Shown: positions 37,901-48,079, numbered from the stretch's first letter. The stretch is 64,000 bases of DNA from Boswellia sacra (GCA_013180625.2 SNVD02006885.1:1-64000), one strand, 5' to 3'. The notes: generated from the letters alone by a model not told the origin. Program-made: numbers and translations.

Positions 37901-38950
37901 CTATCGAATGAATGTGACAACATGCTTTGAAAATGAACCCATTCTATCAAGTGTGCATTCAGAGTAAAGGCTGGGTTTTTTTTTTTTTTCATTTCTTGTA
38001 CACCAACAAGGTGTTGAGATAGGCAAGAACAAAGCATAAGCAATTACTGAAGCTCCTCTGTTGAAAAACAAAAAGAAACTACAGAGAATATTGATCGACC
38101 AGATTAATTTCTTTTGCCAATTTTTCTCAAAATCTTGCAAGAAAACTTTAACCATTGTCTTCCTATTGAAACTAAAGGACTCAAGAGAGTTCATATAGAG
38201 GAAGTGCACTAGCAAGCATTCGATGAAATTTTTAAATATCTTACCAGCAGGCTTATTTTGATGCCACCAAGAGATGGACAAAATCGTAAACACAAATCAA
38301 AATAAAAGGAGGGGCTAAAAAAGAGAAAAGTGAAGGCTAAATAGAATATCTCATTAATTAACGGAAACTAATTCCCTATGAATCCACACCTTAATATAAC
38401 CCATTTGCCCTAACTTTGAAAAAGTAAAAATTAAAAACCCTAAATCCTAATCTTTCACTCACTTTCCCTCTCCTCCCGGCAACCGTTCACAGATTCACTC
38501 ACTCTCCGTCTCTCACACTCACATATCAAAGAAAAAAGATGAACACTTATTGTCTGTCGTAGCATCGTACATGTCACGACTCAAGTCATCTTCAAAGCTC
38601 ACGAGTCATTGAGTCACGATTCTCACGAACTCTCTTGGCACGGTAGCTATTCATGAGTCCCATCACTTCTCTTCCAAGCTCGCCTTCTCAATTCTCTCCT
38701 CTACAAATCTGCCACATCTATCACTTACTTCTGTTTCCATTTTTTATCTTATCTTTTTATCCTACTACAATTATTTTAATTTAATCAAAAGATTGAATAT
38801 ATTAATAATGAGTTAGTTGATGTACCAAATATCATTTTGCTTTAGATTTGTAATTATTATGATAATTAAGAAAAGTGTTGTACATAGTTATCAATGTTGA
38901 ATAATAATAACAATATTTCAATTATTCATAGTTTTATCTTCTGTTACAAT
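37901..38950. other. Unassigned part of segment A between the CYP77 piece and the Ty3 element
   Basis: A minus-strand open frame at 37901-38293 is shared in shortened form by A' (59453-59647), but the A' copy is interrupted, so conservation as protein is not supported. About 38440-38700 looks like a plant promoter-proximal leader (AACCCTAAATCC, then a CT-rich run) with GAGTCA/ACGAACTC repeats. It may be a second captured gene end. No product can be assigned. Confidence 0.4.
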
Positions 38951-39093
38951 TAATGTAATTTAATTTGTTTTGCATTTAGTTGTTCATGGAAATTAAGAAG
39001 CGCTAAATATATAAATATTAAAATCAGTTTAGAAGTTTGATGAAAATTGAGGTCAAATTTGATTTCACCCAACCATGCCCGGCTAACGTTGGT

Positions 39094-39546
39094 TGTTATG
39101 GCCATAACAACATTGGGCCTCAATTATTTCTAATACAGTAAGCCCATTACTGAAGCCCATTATTTGGGCCCATTGTCTGGGTCCCACAATGACCCATCCT
39201 AGCTCAATTATTTCTAATTTAGTAAGCCCATTATCTGGGTCCATTATCTGGGTCCCACAATAACCCATCTAGACTCCTATATAAACCCTCCGAATTATTG
39301 CTCAAGGTTTGCACACTTTTCTGAACTCATTCTCTCTCTAAATTTCCTTTACTTTTGAGAGCTTCTCTCTCTAGGAAATTCTCCCAGAAAATTTCGGAGT
39401 GCCGGAAACTGACTTGAGCGTCGGAGGGTCTTCGCCGGCACCACCGCCGGCACCCCTGACTGTTTTTCTTTGCTCGCAGGACTAGACCCGACGTACGACC
39501 CGAGCTCCGACCCCCTTCCTGGCCGTTCGAAAATCGTGCATCAACA
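39094..39546 (+). repeat. 5' LTR of the Tat-type element
   Basis: 453 bp. It contains two internal copies of the AGCCCATTA-TCTGGG(T/C)CC unit, the TATA box at 39278-39285 and a CT-rich initiation region. The TGACTTGAGCGTCGGAGGG motif is common in Tat-type LTRs. Confidence 0.92.
39278..39285 (+). promoter_or_regulatory. TATA box of the Tat-type 5' LTR
   Basis: TATATAAA within CTCCTATATAAACCCTCC. The same sequence is at 46861-46868 in the 3' LTR. It is placed to drive the sense gag transcript. Confidence 0.75.
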
Positions 39547-39548
39547 GT

Positions 39549-39564
39549 TGGCGCCGTCTGTGGG
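39549..39564 (+). other. Primer binding site of the Tat-type element
   Basis: TGGCGCCGTCTGTGGG starts two bases after the LTR. This is the usual primer site of the Tat/Retand group. Confidence 0.85.
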
Positions 39565-39622
39565 AAACGACAATCTAAGCCTCTTTAGTTGTTGCTCCTA
39601 TCCAAACGTACTCAAACTCATC

Positions 39623-42153
39623 ATGAGTCACAAATCCCAACACTCAACCTCCCTAGAGGTTGACTAAGAAATCGAGGTTGAAGCGCCTCCCCGACGCCGA
39701 AAGGTAGTTGATATGGGGAGAGCTTTAGTGATATCCTCTGGGGTGGGGCCTAACCTTAGGCAACCCCGACTTCCACTTAGAAGACCGAGGAAGGGCAAGA
39801 CGAATCGACTAACTACCATGGAACATACTATGCAAAATTTCAGTGAACAGATGAATCGTATGGTAACTATGTTCAACCAAGCATTTGGACAAAGTGCTCA
39901 GCAGGCTGCAAACACAGCTGTGAATAACCCAATGAGTGCCATGATAGTTCCTAACGTCCAGACAGATGTTGGTGGGCATCCTGATTTAGTTGCCCAGACT
40001 ACTGGATTGCCTCGCCATCAGGTCATTCAACCGAATCTTCCCCATCCTATTGTTCAAGGAGGGGAAGGTCGCCCACAGATTCCCTCTCCCTCGCATATCA
40101 TATCAGAACAACAGTTAGCAGCAGTAGACCTTCGACACTCTCTGAACAAGAAGAGCCATACAAGCATTGAACAGATACCAAGGGGAAGTAATGTTGATCA
40201 GCTCGCCTATTCTTATCATGGTCCTTACGCTCCAGGGGGTAATCATCAGCTGAAAAGAAATCGCCCCAGCTCACCACCTAGAGTTAAGAATCATCGCCCA
40301 GATGCTGCTCCAATGGATGTCTCAGAGGAGGAGACATCAGACAACCATTATGCGAAGTTCAAGCGAGAAATGGATGAAAAAATCCATAAACTGGAGAGAT
40401 TGATTAAGTGTTCAGGAGGGGAAGAAGATGACCGTCCACAATGGGAATCACCCTTTGCAGAAGATATTCTAAGGGAAAGATACCCATACGGATTTCGAAT
40501 GCCGCAACTTGAGCTTTACCAAGGGACAACGGATCCCCGAGAGCATTTAGACTCCTTTATTTCTCATATGGAATACAAGGGGTCTCAGGGGGAATCATGT
40601 GCAGAACTTTTTCTCTTACCCTTGGAGGATCAGCCAAGCAATGGTATAGAAGGCTACCAGCTGCATCCATCTCCAGCTTTGATGAGCTTGCCCATAGTTT
40701 CCTCACGCATTTTAGCAATATGAAAACAAGAAGTCGACCAGCGCAGAGCTTTCTTTCAATCAAGCAGGGTCGTAATGAATCCCTCCGTGCATTTTTAGAC
40801 AGATATCAGCGGGAGGTTACCCGAGTGGATCTATTCCATGATGGTTATGCTATGCAAGGCTTGGTTCAAGGAATCAGAGGGGAGCTCCCTCTAGCATGGG
40901 ACTTCTCCGTTAACCTCCCACGTACGTATCAAGAAGCATTAGTAAGGGTCTCTAGCCATGCTGATGCAGAGGAAATTTTTCAGGCAAATTACCCTGGGCA
41001 GACTCCGGTGGTACCTAATTCCTCACGTACAGATAGACGACCGTATGATAATCATAGAGGAGAATCTCATGATAGAAATCGAAGGGCAGTTCCGGATCGA
41101 CGCTCTGCGCGAGATACAATCAGAAATGATCGCTTCCTGTTGCAAGGGTCATCCACCCGACCCCGCCAAGAGCATCATGATCAACCTCAGGAGGAACACC
41201 GTACTTTCACATTACTTAACATGCCACAGCATGATATCTTGAAAGAAATCAAAGATAAAGGTCTACTGAAAGAACCTGCCCCCTTACGGTCGAATCCAAA
41301 AACAAGAGACAAGAGAAAGTATTGTCATTTCCACCAGGCTCATGGTCATAATACTGCAGACTATTTTGAACTGAGGAGACAAATCGAGGGTCTTATCAAG
41401 GATGGCCAGCTACAAGAATACATTTATCGGCCTCCTGAACCATCCAACAAAAGTGATAAAGGGAAGGAACCGTTAGAAGAAGTAGCCACAATTTTTGGGG
41501 GAGTAGTGGCTGGTTCGAGTTCCCAAGCCCGAAGGCACCTAGCTAGGCAAGCAAGATACGACCTCCCTCGCCACGAAGTCAACTTGACAGCCTCCTCCAC
41601 CAATGTTGGGGATCGTGATGTTATCTCCTTTTCATCGCAAGATGCGCAGGGAATCCATCATCCACATTGTGATGCCTTGGTTCTCACAATAATAGTGGCC
41701 AATAAAAGGCTACGAAGAGTGTTGATCGATAACGGGAGCTCAGCTGACATAATGTCGTTGGATGCATTTGATCGGTTGAGTCTTAACCAAAAAGATATGA
41801 GAGGCATCCAAACTTCCCTGATAGGATTTGCTGGAGGAAAAGTTATTCCCGAAGGAGTAATTTCGTTACTAGTGACCTTGGGAGAAGGTTCCCTACAGAC
41901 AACCAAGATGGTGAACTTTCTCGTAGTAGATCATCCGTGTGTTTATAACGCCATTCTTGGACGGCCATCACTTTACTACTTCAAGGTTGTGATGAGTGTC
42001 TATCATCATGTCTTGAAATTTCTAACACCCGCAGGGATAGGAGAAGTTAGAGGTGAACAGCGAGCCTCTCGAGAGTGCTATAACATGGCTTTTAGAGAAA
42101 AGGCACATAAGCTATTGTTAATTCGAGGAAAACCTTCCGTGGGCATAAGCTAA
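39623..42153 (+). pseudogene. Tat-type gag-protease, one nonsense and one frameshift
   Basis: The ATG at 39623 gives MSHKSQHSTSLEVD, then an in-frame TAA (39665-39667), and the frame resumes in EIEVEAPPRRRK. Gag proper lies at about 40440-40960 (MPQLELYQGTTDPREHLDSF, then WYRRLPAASISSFDEL). A one-base loss in the G-rich stretch at about 40570-40592 shifts the frame between these two blocks. A CCHC-like knuckle near 41320 reads YCHFHQAHGHNTADY, with the last Cys replaced by Tyr. The aspartic protease motif IDNGSSADIMSLD is near 41725 and AILGRPSL near 41950. The reading frame ends at 42153. Gag would form particles and protease would mature them. With both lesions neither is made from the normal start, although the second block is open for 518 codons. 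Confidence 0.9.
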
Positions 42154-42164
42154 GTGGGCAAGTA

Positions 42165-42325
42165 CTACAAAGTACTCGAGATCCCATTGATGGAGCATTG
42201 GGGCCTAACTGGAAGGTCTTTATAGAGTCAAAGCTCTCATCCGACCAGGCACCTACAGGCTGGTCACCGTGGAGGGGAGGTTGCTCCGTCATCCATGGAG
42301 TATTGAGCACTCAAAGAAGTACTAA
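42165..42325 (+). pseudogene. Terminal scrap of Tat-type integrase/pol
   Basis: The plus strand reads DGALGPNW, then after a one-base frame change LYRVKALIRPGTYRL, then VTVEGRLLRHPWSIEH and SKKYY with the stop at 42323-42325. This is the wording of the extreme C-terminus of Tat-type pol after the integrase core. It follows the protease almost directly, so one internal deletion removed RT, RNase H and the integrase catalytic core. Confidence 0.8.
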
Positions 42326-42706
42326 CCGTAGTCTCTTTGTATATGCAACTCCTTCCAGGAACTTATGCATATGTAACAACTCCCATAAGGAGACCAATAA
42401 AGAGATTACTAATAAAATGTTCAGTTTATTGTATTTCAAATCAAAGCTCATGCATGATCGAGTTGCAAGGAGATGGAAAGAGTAAAAGAATACACCACCA
42501 GAAAGAAAAAATTCTTAGAGTTCTTATTATTTCAAAATTGGTTGAGAAGTGCCATACATATAGTCCAAGTAAGGACAAATCCTCACCTATAACATTGAAC
42601 CGAAAGCAAAGACAATAAAAGGTAAAGTCAAGGCTTGGAGAGCAGCCCTGATATGATTATCCCTTATGAATAAGCATCTACCTGGTTGGAAGAATTCCAA
42701 CTATCT
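42326..42706. other. Spacer between the pol remnant and the antisense gene
   Basis: AT-rich, no supported coding region. It is the presumed overlap zone of the 3' ends of the sense and antisense transcripts. Confidence 0.5.
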
Positions 42707-44922
42707 CTAAGAGGTTGCCTCATCATCTCCTTCTTCGTCTGAAGATGACGAGGTAGAGTCGCCTTGCTTGGCCTTCCAGGCTGCTGTGTCCAATGTCGAC
42801 TCGTAATCCTCATCTTTAAGGATGAGGCGGTAGAATTGATCAGGATCACAGTTCGCTGTCGGGATAGACTCTGCCACCAAGTTTAACTCTTCAGCTATGG
42901 GAGACTGATCAATCTTTGGGTAGCGGTCATGGAACCATCTACGCACCCCATTGACTCCATCAATATAGGAGCGTTCCATAGCTTGCTGGTAGATACGACC
43001 CCTACGAAAGCGAACAGCTGCTTTGTCAATCCTACTTTGCTCAGCAACAGCCCTCTCCCGAAGCTCTTGGCAAGAATCATTGGCCCTCTTATGTTGGATA
43101 GCTGCCTCCTTCTCTGCTTCGGACAAGTCTGCTTTCATTCTGCCCATCTGTTCCTTCATCTCTGCCATCTTTCTTTCCGTTTCAGTTAAGTTATCGAGGC
43201 AGACCAGATGTTTCGCCTTCCAGTCGTCAATCTCAGAAGTAAGATGGTTAACTTCCTTGAGGAGGTTGGTGTTAGTAGACTCTCCTTGAGCTAAGGGTCC
43301 TGTCGCCTACAGAAAGAAATGCAAAGAGAGGAAAAGAGATAAGGCATGACTTTCAAGAGTATAAAAAAGAGAGAAAGGGTCTTAGTAAAACCCCACCTGA
43401 AGTATGATGCCCATCCCGACAGCAATCGCATCGAAGTATGTGAGTTTTACATTCTTTGGAAAGAAATTGGTAGGCATGAGACGTGCAGCACTTTGAGACA
43501 ATTCCCGAAGGTAGTCTCCACATGTTGAGCCACTCTAAAAGCCCGTACTGTCAAAAGTAAAACGTTTGGGTAGTTGCGAGGCTGAGGGTAACTTGCTCCC
43601 AGTAGGCTTCAAGGCTGCCACTTTATCCGCAGGCTGAACGGAGGTTGACCTATCAGGAACCGGCTTCCGTACGGGAATCTCCTTATGACTACTTGCTCTC
43701 CTCTTCGAAGGTCCAAGAGTTGGAGGACTTCCGCTCCGTTTCTTCTGGGAAGGACCAGGCCTGTCATGAGTGAAGGGCTTAAGATGCTTCTTGGTAGGAT
43801 GTAAAGGAAATAGACCTGCGCAAAAATAAAACTGGTAAGACAACAAGCACATGCTTGATGAAGTGAGGTAAGATCAGAAAGTAATGATCAAGCTTACCTT
43901 CCGGAGGAATTGGAGGTGATAAGCCAAGATGGGCCAATTGCTCCCGATCAGTGAGGCTATTCACGTTCTTCGAGTCCACGGGTAACTTGAGTACCACTTG
44001 CAAGTTGTCTCTCTCTTTCTGAGATAACAGCAGGCGTTTGGTCCAAGGAGCTGCAATAAAAACAGAAGAGAATGTCAGTTGATCAAGAGTTGTCATAATA
44101 AAGACGGATAGGGTGTCATTATAATAGGGTACCACAAGGACCAAAACGCCTCCTGATCCTCAATTTCTCCCCCTTGGGACGAGCACCTTCTTGATACTTC
44201 CAACCGCCACCACTCCAGAATTGCTTATACTTCCATTCTTTCACATGGGAGGGGATGCCAAAAAGGCGGTTGGGGTCATCCGTCTTCCCTCGCTGGGATA
44301 TATAATAGTAACCCGTCTTCTCTCCATTCGGTGGGTGAATGGCAAAAATGTGCTTAACATGGTTGGTGGTAGGGTCACCAAAGCCTGCGCTTCTGAATAA
44401 ACTTTGGAAAGCTATCAGAAGTCTCCATCCATTGGCCGACAGTTGGGTAGGGGCAATGCTCATAGCATCGAGCATACGACGAACATAGTTATTAAAAGGC
44501 ACCCGGAGACCAGCTCTCAATAACTCTAGGCTTAAACCAATGACACCTCGTGGTGGCCTACTCCACCGATTGCCTTTCCTTGGAAGAAATAGGATGACTG
44601 AAGCCGGGATAAGGAAATGGGCTCTATATATTTTTAATCGATCGTCTAGGAGTTGATTATCAATATGGTCGGCCTCCCACCACTTTTCAACCTCCGGCTC
44701 ACTATCTGAGGTAGCAGAGGACGACCAGTCGCTCTCTCCCTCAGTATCTACCACCTTGTGGTTAACAGAATTCTGTCCTAGCTCACGATCCTTACCGAAG
44801 AAGTTTTGGTAAAACTCATTAACTTCTTTACGGTTACTCACAGGATCCTTATCCCTTGAAGACTAGGTTTGATGACTCGATTCCCCCCGTAGCACTTTCA
44901 CAGTGGTTTTAACTCTAGCCAT
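42707..44922 (-). pseudogene. Antisense spliced gene, Transposase_28-like domain plus coiled coil, two premature stops
   Basis: Proposed coding exons on the minus strand: 44922-44133, 44050-43898, 43815-43397, 43306-42707. All introns are GT-AG (donors GTACCC, GTAAGC, GTGGGG; acceptors TTGCAG, GCGCAG, TGTAG) and the phases agree throughout, giving about 653 codons. Exon 1 contains LDDRLKIYRAHFLIPASV, then LELLRAGLRVPFNNYVRRML and SANGWRLLIAFQSLF, the pattern of the Pfam Transposase_28 (putative gypsy type transposon) family. Exon 3 is Pro/Ser/Lys-rich. Exon 4 is a Glu/Lys/Arg-rich coiled coil ending in an acidic SSSSDEEGDDE tail. In-frame TAG codons at 44865-44863 (codon 20) and 43537-43535 are the only breaks seen. 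Antisense extra ORFs near the 3' LTR are known in Tat-lineage elements (for example gene 23 of maize Grande). The function is unknown. Confidence 0.85.
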
Positions 44923-44974
44923 CTACACAGTCAAAGAGGGGTCATTAGTCATCAAACCAAGTCTATTGAGGGAG

Positions 44975-45295
44975 GGAAGAAAAAAAAAAGTTTCAAAATA
45001 CGCGGAAACACCCCCACGAATAAAAAACAAAGTTTCAAAATTCACGGAAACACCCCCGCGAGTAAAAAACAAAGTTCCAAATTTTTGCGGGAACACCCCC
45101 GCGAATAAAAAATAAAGTTTGGAAATTCACGGAATCACCCCCGCGATTAAAAATCAAGTTTTCAAAATTCACAGGAACACCACTGCACTAAGAAAACAAA
45201 GTTTTCGAAACTTGCGGCAACACCCCTACGGTAAAAAACAAAGTTTCAAAAAAATTTTGGAAAGACCCCCACAATTACTTAAATTTTTCAGAGAG
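44975..45295. repeat. 42 bp minisatellite, about 7 units
   Basis: Units read AAAAAACAAAGTTTCAAAAT then TCACGGAAACACCCCCGCGA-like sequence, with substitutions between units. It lies inside the proposed antisense 5' UTR intron. Confidence 0.9.
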
Positions 45296-46110
45296 GCCCC
45301 TGCAAGTTGCGTGCATGCCGCATGCAGAGCGCCCCATGCACACCTCGCGCTGCGCCCAGCGCCCACGCGGGTAGCCCCAGCGCGCACGCGAGCAGCCCCA
45401 GCGCCCAGCCCTCGCAGCTCGTCCCTGCGCACACCAGGCTCGCCCCTCGCCCATCGCGAGCTCGCCTGCTTCTTCCTTACGCCCCGCACGCAGGTCACCT
45501 CTCCTGGCTCGCCCAGCATGCCTCGCCAACTTATCCCTTGCGCGCACCCAGCGCCTCTCCCTTGCGTGACCAGGCCTCGCCCGCTCACCCCTGCGCGCGC
45601 CCAGCGCCTCTCCCTTGCACGACCAGGCCTCGCCCGCTCGCCCCTGCGCGCGCCCAGCGCTTCTCCCTGCGCGCTCTAGCGCCTGGCATGCTTCTCCCTT
45701 GCCTCGCGCGCGCGCAGCTCGCCTCGCATGATCGCCCATGCGCCCATGCGCACCCAGCCTTGGCAAGTTTGCTGCACACACCGCTCGCCCTTGGAAGCTC
45801 GCCTCTCGCCCATGCGCAGCAAGCACGCGAGCTCGCCCATGCGCACTCGCCTTTTGCCCTTGCAAACTCGGCCCTCACCTTCGGGAGCTCGCCCTCCCCG
45901 CGCGCCTGGGACCTCGGCAGCCTGCCCTGCACACACAGAGTCTGTACGCCCATCTTGCGTGCACAAGGCCCTCGCAGCACGCCCAGGCACACGCAAGCCT
46001 GCTCGCCCTCACGAGCCTGCTGCGCGTCCAGTGCAGCCCCTGCGTGCGTAGCAGCTCGCCCACTCGGGCTTGCTGTGCACGCCGCTCGCCCATGCGAGCT
46101 GGCCCCCCTT
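45296..46110. repeat. GC- and CpG-rich block with ~54 bp internal tandem units
   Basis: The composition changes sharply from AT-rich to strongly GC-rich, with many GCGC words. Part of it (about 45540-45665) is a tandem of CCCAGCGCCTCTCCCTTGC plus GACCAGGCCTCGCCCGCTC-type units, and CTCGCCC recurs throughout. Long open frames exist in several frames on both strands because stop codons are rare at this composition. Their Ala/Arg/Pro/Ser content shows no domain, so I do not call genes. Confidence 0.85.
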
Positions 46111-46406
46111 CAAACCCGAACACGCCCATTATTTCTTCTTCCTTCACACCCGAACACACCCATGTATTTCTTCTTCCATCACGCTCGAACACACATTCAT
46201 GTTTCTCCTTCTTTCACACACAAACCCTCAAAGGAAAACACATGCAAACGTTTTCATATTCTCACACAAATCACGTACACACATATATAGGGCATAATCT
46301 GTACAGATTTTTTGCATTGAAAAAAAATAGACAAGACAATAATAAGCACAAAAATTAAACCTAATCCATGCATTCTAAAGTATATACACAAGAAAAAAGT
46401 GCTTAC

Positions 46407-46505
46407 TTGCGGCGGCCGGAAAATTCTTGCTCGGATTGGAGAGTTCTGTTTGCCGGGGTCACTTACACTGCTCGCCTCCAAGGTGCCCTCTCCTATTTTT
46501 TAGTA
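46407..46505 (-). other. Proposed non-coding leader exon of the antisense gene
   Basis: It starts about 25-35 bases downstream of the minus-strand TATA box, is purine-rich (GGAGAGGGCACC), has no long ORF, and ends at the GTAAGC donor at 46406. The start position is approximate. Confidence 0.45.
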
Positions 46506-46530
46506 AACCCTACTCCCCAACACTTGTGTC

Positions 46531-46538
46531 TTATATAG
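46531..46538 (-). promoter_or_regulatory. TATA box of the antisense gene
   Basis: The minus strand reads CTCTATATAAGACAC. It lies outside the LTR, 130 bp inside the element from the 3' LTR, so the antisense gene appears to have its own promoter rather than borrowing that of the LTR. Confidence 0.6.
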
Positions 46539-46649
46539 AGCACCAATTTAGGGTTTAATGAATCACATCTTTGGGCCGGCCCCCTAACACATTTAATTTA
46601 TAGCCCAGAACAACTAAATAGTCCTTACGCCGACCCATTGGTCAACTTG

Positions 46650-46665
46650 GGCCTGGGGGGACTAC
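46650..46665 (+). other. Polypurine tract of the Tat-type element
   Basis: GCCTGGGGGGACTAC directly precedes the 3' LTR start at 46666. Confidence 0.75.
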
Positions 46666-47129
46666 TGTTATGGCCATACAACATTGGGCCTCAATTATTT
46701 CTAATACAGTAAGCCCATTACTGAAGCCCATTATTTGAGCCCATTGTCTGGGTCCCACAATGACCCATCCTGGCTCAATTATTTCTAATTCAGTAAGCCC
46801 ATTACTGAAGCCCATTATCTGGGCCCATTACTGGGTCCTACAATAACCCATCTAGACTCCTATATAAACCCTCCGAATTATTGCTCAAGGTATGCACACT
46901 TTTCTGAACTCATTCTCTCTCTAAATTTCCTTTGCTTTTGAGAGCTTCTCTCTCTAGGAAATTCTCCCAGAAAATTCCGGAGTGCCGGAAACTGACTTGA
47001 GCGTCGGAGGGTCTTCGCCGGTACCACCGCCGGCACCCCTGACTGTTTTTCTTTGCTCGCAGGACTGGACCCGACGTACGACCCGAACTCCGACCCGCTT
47101 CCCGGCCGTCCGGAAATCGTGCATCAACA
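46666..47129 (+). repeat. 3' LTR of the Tat-type element
   Basis: 464 bp, collinear with 39094-39546. It has small indels in the AGCCCATTACTGAAG repeat zone. The second TTGGT follows at 47130-47134. Confidence 0.92.
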
Positions 47130-47669
47130 TTGGTTATCCCAATTCATTAGAGTGTCGTTCAGTAGCCAATTAAAATACCCATCCTTGTTAGGTTGGTTTC
47201 GGTATGGCCAAACACAACCCAACCCAAACCTTGTACACCCCTACTGTGATGCACTACTCATGTCACATGTTGAACTAGTTGAATTATTAATTGTATGATG
47301 TTATTTTAATCCTTATTTTCATAATTGGATGTTTAATTTTATATAAAGTATTTTTTGTTTTGAGATAATTTATTTAATTCAAGTTCTCTTTTAGGTAATA
47401 TGGTTTGTAATTGAGTAATTAAGTACACAAATATAATTGTTGCAAGATATTATTTTATTTCATATGTTGGAAATTGGAGGTTGTATTGTTCATAATATTA
47501 GAATATCTTCATTTTTTTAGATAATTTATTCAATCCAAGTTTCCTTTTTATCTAATATATATGGTCTGTAATTTTAATTTGATAGTTTATATCATTACCA
47601 TTTTAATAATATTTATTTTAAAAAAAATGTAACCTTATTTACGTAATTATTATAAGATAATTGTTAGTC

Positions 47670-47800
47670 CACTACAAGAAACTAAGGTATTTAATACGGC
47701 CATTTACGGCGGTTTTTAAAAACAGCAACATAAGGTCATGCCAGTAATATTTTTAAGGAGGTTATTAAAACGGCCGTATAAAGGAATTAAAAAACCCCCC
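47670..47800 (+). repeat. Left CACTA terminus and subterminal repeats with a TATA-like box
   Basis: The terminus CACTACAAGAAA is followed by three or four ACGGC-containing words in both orientations (ATACGGCCA, TTACGGCGG, AACGGCCGT). This is the arrangement bound by TNPA-type proteins in En/Spm. GTATAAAGG at about 47775 could serve as the element promoter. The leader after it ends at a possible donor (AGTAGTGGTGAGCA, about 48065-48078). Confidence 0.75.
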
Positions 47801-48079
47801 AAATCAGATACCCTAATCTCAGTTTCCCTCTTACCCGCTAAATATTTCTCTACCGATTTTGTCTTCCCGCTTGTCAATTTCGTCTTTGTCTTGTCTCATC
47901 CATCTCGGTTTCCTGCTTTTATTTGCTCTTATCCTTCTAAAGCTGCACGACTAAGGTTCTGAAGCTGCACTCAGCTTCTGAAACTCAGCTTCTGAAACGG
48001 TGGTGTTTGTGATGCTGGTGATAGCAGTAGAAGATTCAACTCACTATGGTGATTAATAACGACAGTAGTGGTGAGCATT

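Larger units (their letters stand above)
44923..46406 (-). other. Proposed 5' UTR intron of the antisense gene
   Basis: On the minus strand a donor CGCAA-GTAAGC (GT at 46406-46405) and an acceptor TGTGTAG that ends exactly one base before the ATG at 44922 define a 1484 bp intron. It contains the GC-rich block and the 42 bp minisatellite, which would otherwise have to be an implausible leader. Start-adjacent 5' UTR introns are common in plant genes and often raise expression. The intron is inferred from signals only. Confidence 0.55.
39094..47129 (+). mobile_element. Non-autonomous Tat-type Ty3 LTR element with gag-protease and an antisense gene
   Basis: LTRs at 39094-39546 and 46666-47129 start TGTTATGGCC and end GCATCAACA. 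TTGGT at 39089-39093 and 47130-47134 is the exact target duplication, and A' shows the uninterrupted site. The primer site TGGCGCCGTCTGTGGG and the purine tract are in place. On the plus strand are gag and protease only, then a short scrap of the integrase C-terminus; RT, RNase H and most of integrase are missing. On the minus strand is a spliced gene with a Transposase_28-like domain. The LTRs differ by few substitutions and small indels, so the insertion is fairly young. The type resembles plant TR-GAG elements but with the antisense gene retained. Confidence 0.95.
36951..47243. mobile_element. hAT-like non-autonomous element carrying a CYP77 fragment (copy in A)
   Basis: The left end TAGGGGTGTAC followed by CCGACCCGACC-like sequence mirrors the right end ACCCAACCC ... 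GTACACCCCTA. The interior is ~2.25 kb once the Ty3 insertion is removed. TAGGGGTGTA ends with GGG(T/C)(T/C)GGG-type subterminal sequence are common in plant hAT miniatures. The flanking 8-mers (ATCTCATG, CTGTGATG) agree at only five positions, so the target duplication is decayed or the call is wrong. The interior carries a CYP77 exon fragment and a leader-like CT-rich stretch at about 38450-38520, suggesting gene capture. Confidence 0.55.
35356..47669 (+). repeat. Segment A, ~4.0 kb directly duplicated segment, interrupted
   Basis: 35356-39093 continues, after removal of the Ty3 element at 39094-47129, into 47130-47669. The joined sequence is collinear with 56974-60979 throughout. Removing the L1 tail with its TSD and one copy of the Ty3 TSD brings A to ~4.0 kb, the length of A'. 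A ends exactly where the CACTA terminus begins (47670). Contents: end of R3, an AT-rich part with a hairpin, a hAT-like element with a CYP77 fragment, and a T-rich tail. Confidence 0.92.

Noticed and set aside
37901..38293. 130-codon minus-strand open frame in segment A
   Set aside because: The A' copy is broken into shorter frames and neither matches a known family, so conservation as protein is not supported.
45226..46358. Several long overlapping open frames on both strands rich in Ala, Arg, Pro and Ser
   Set aside because: They sit in the GC-rich block where stop codons are rare. The frames overlap on both strands, follow the tandem repeat and show no domain or start context.
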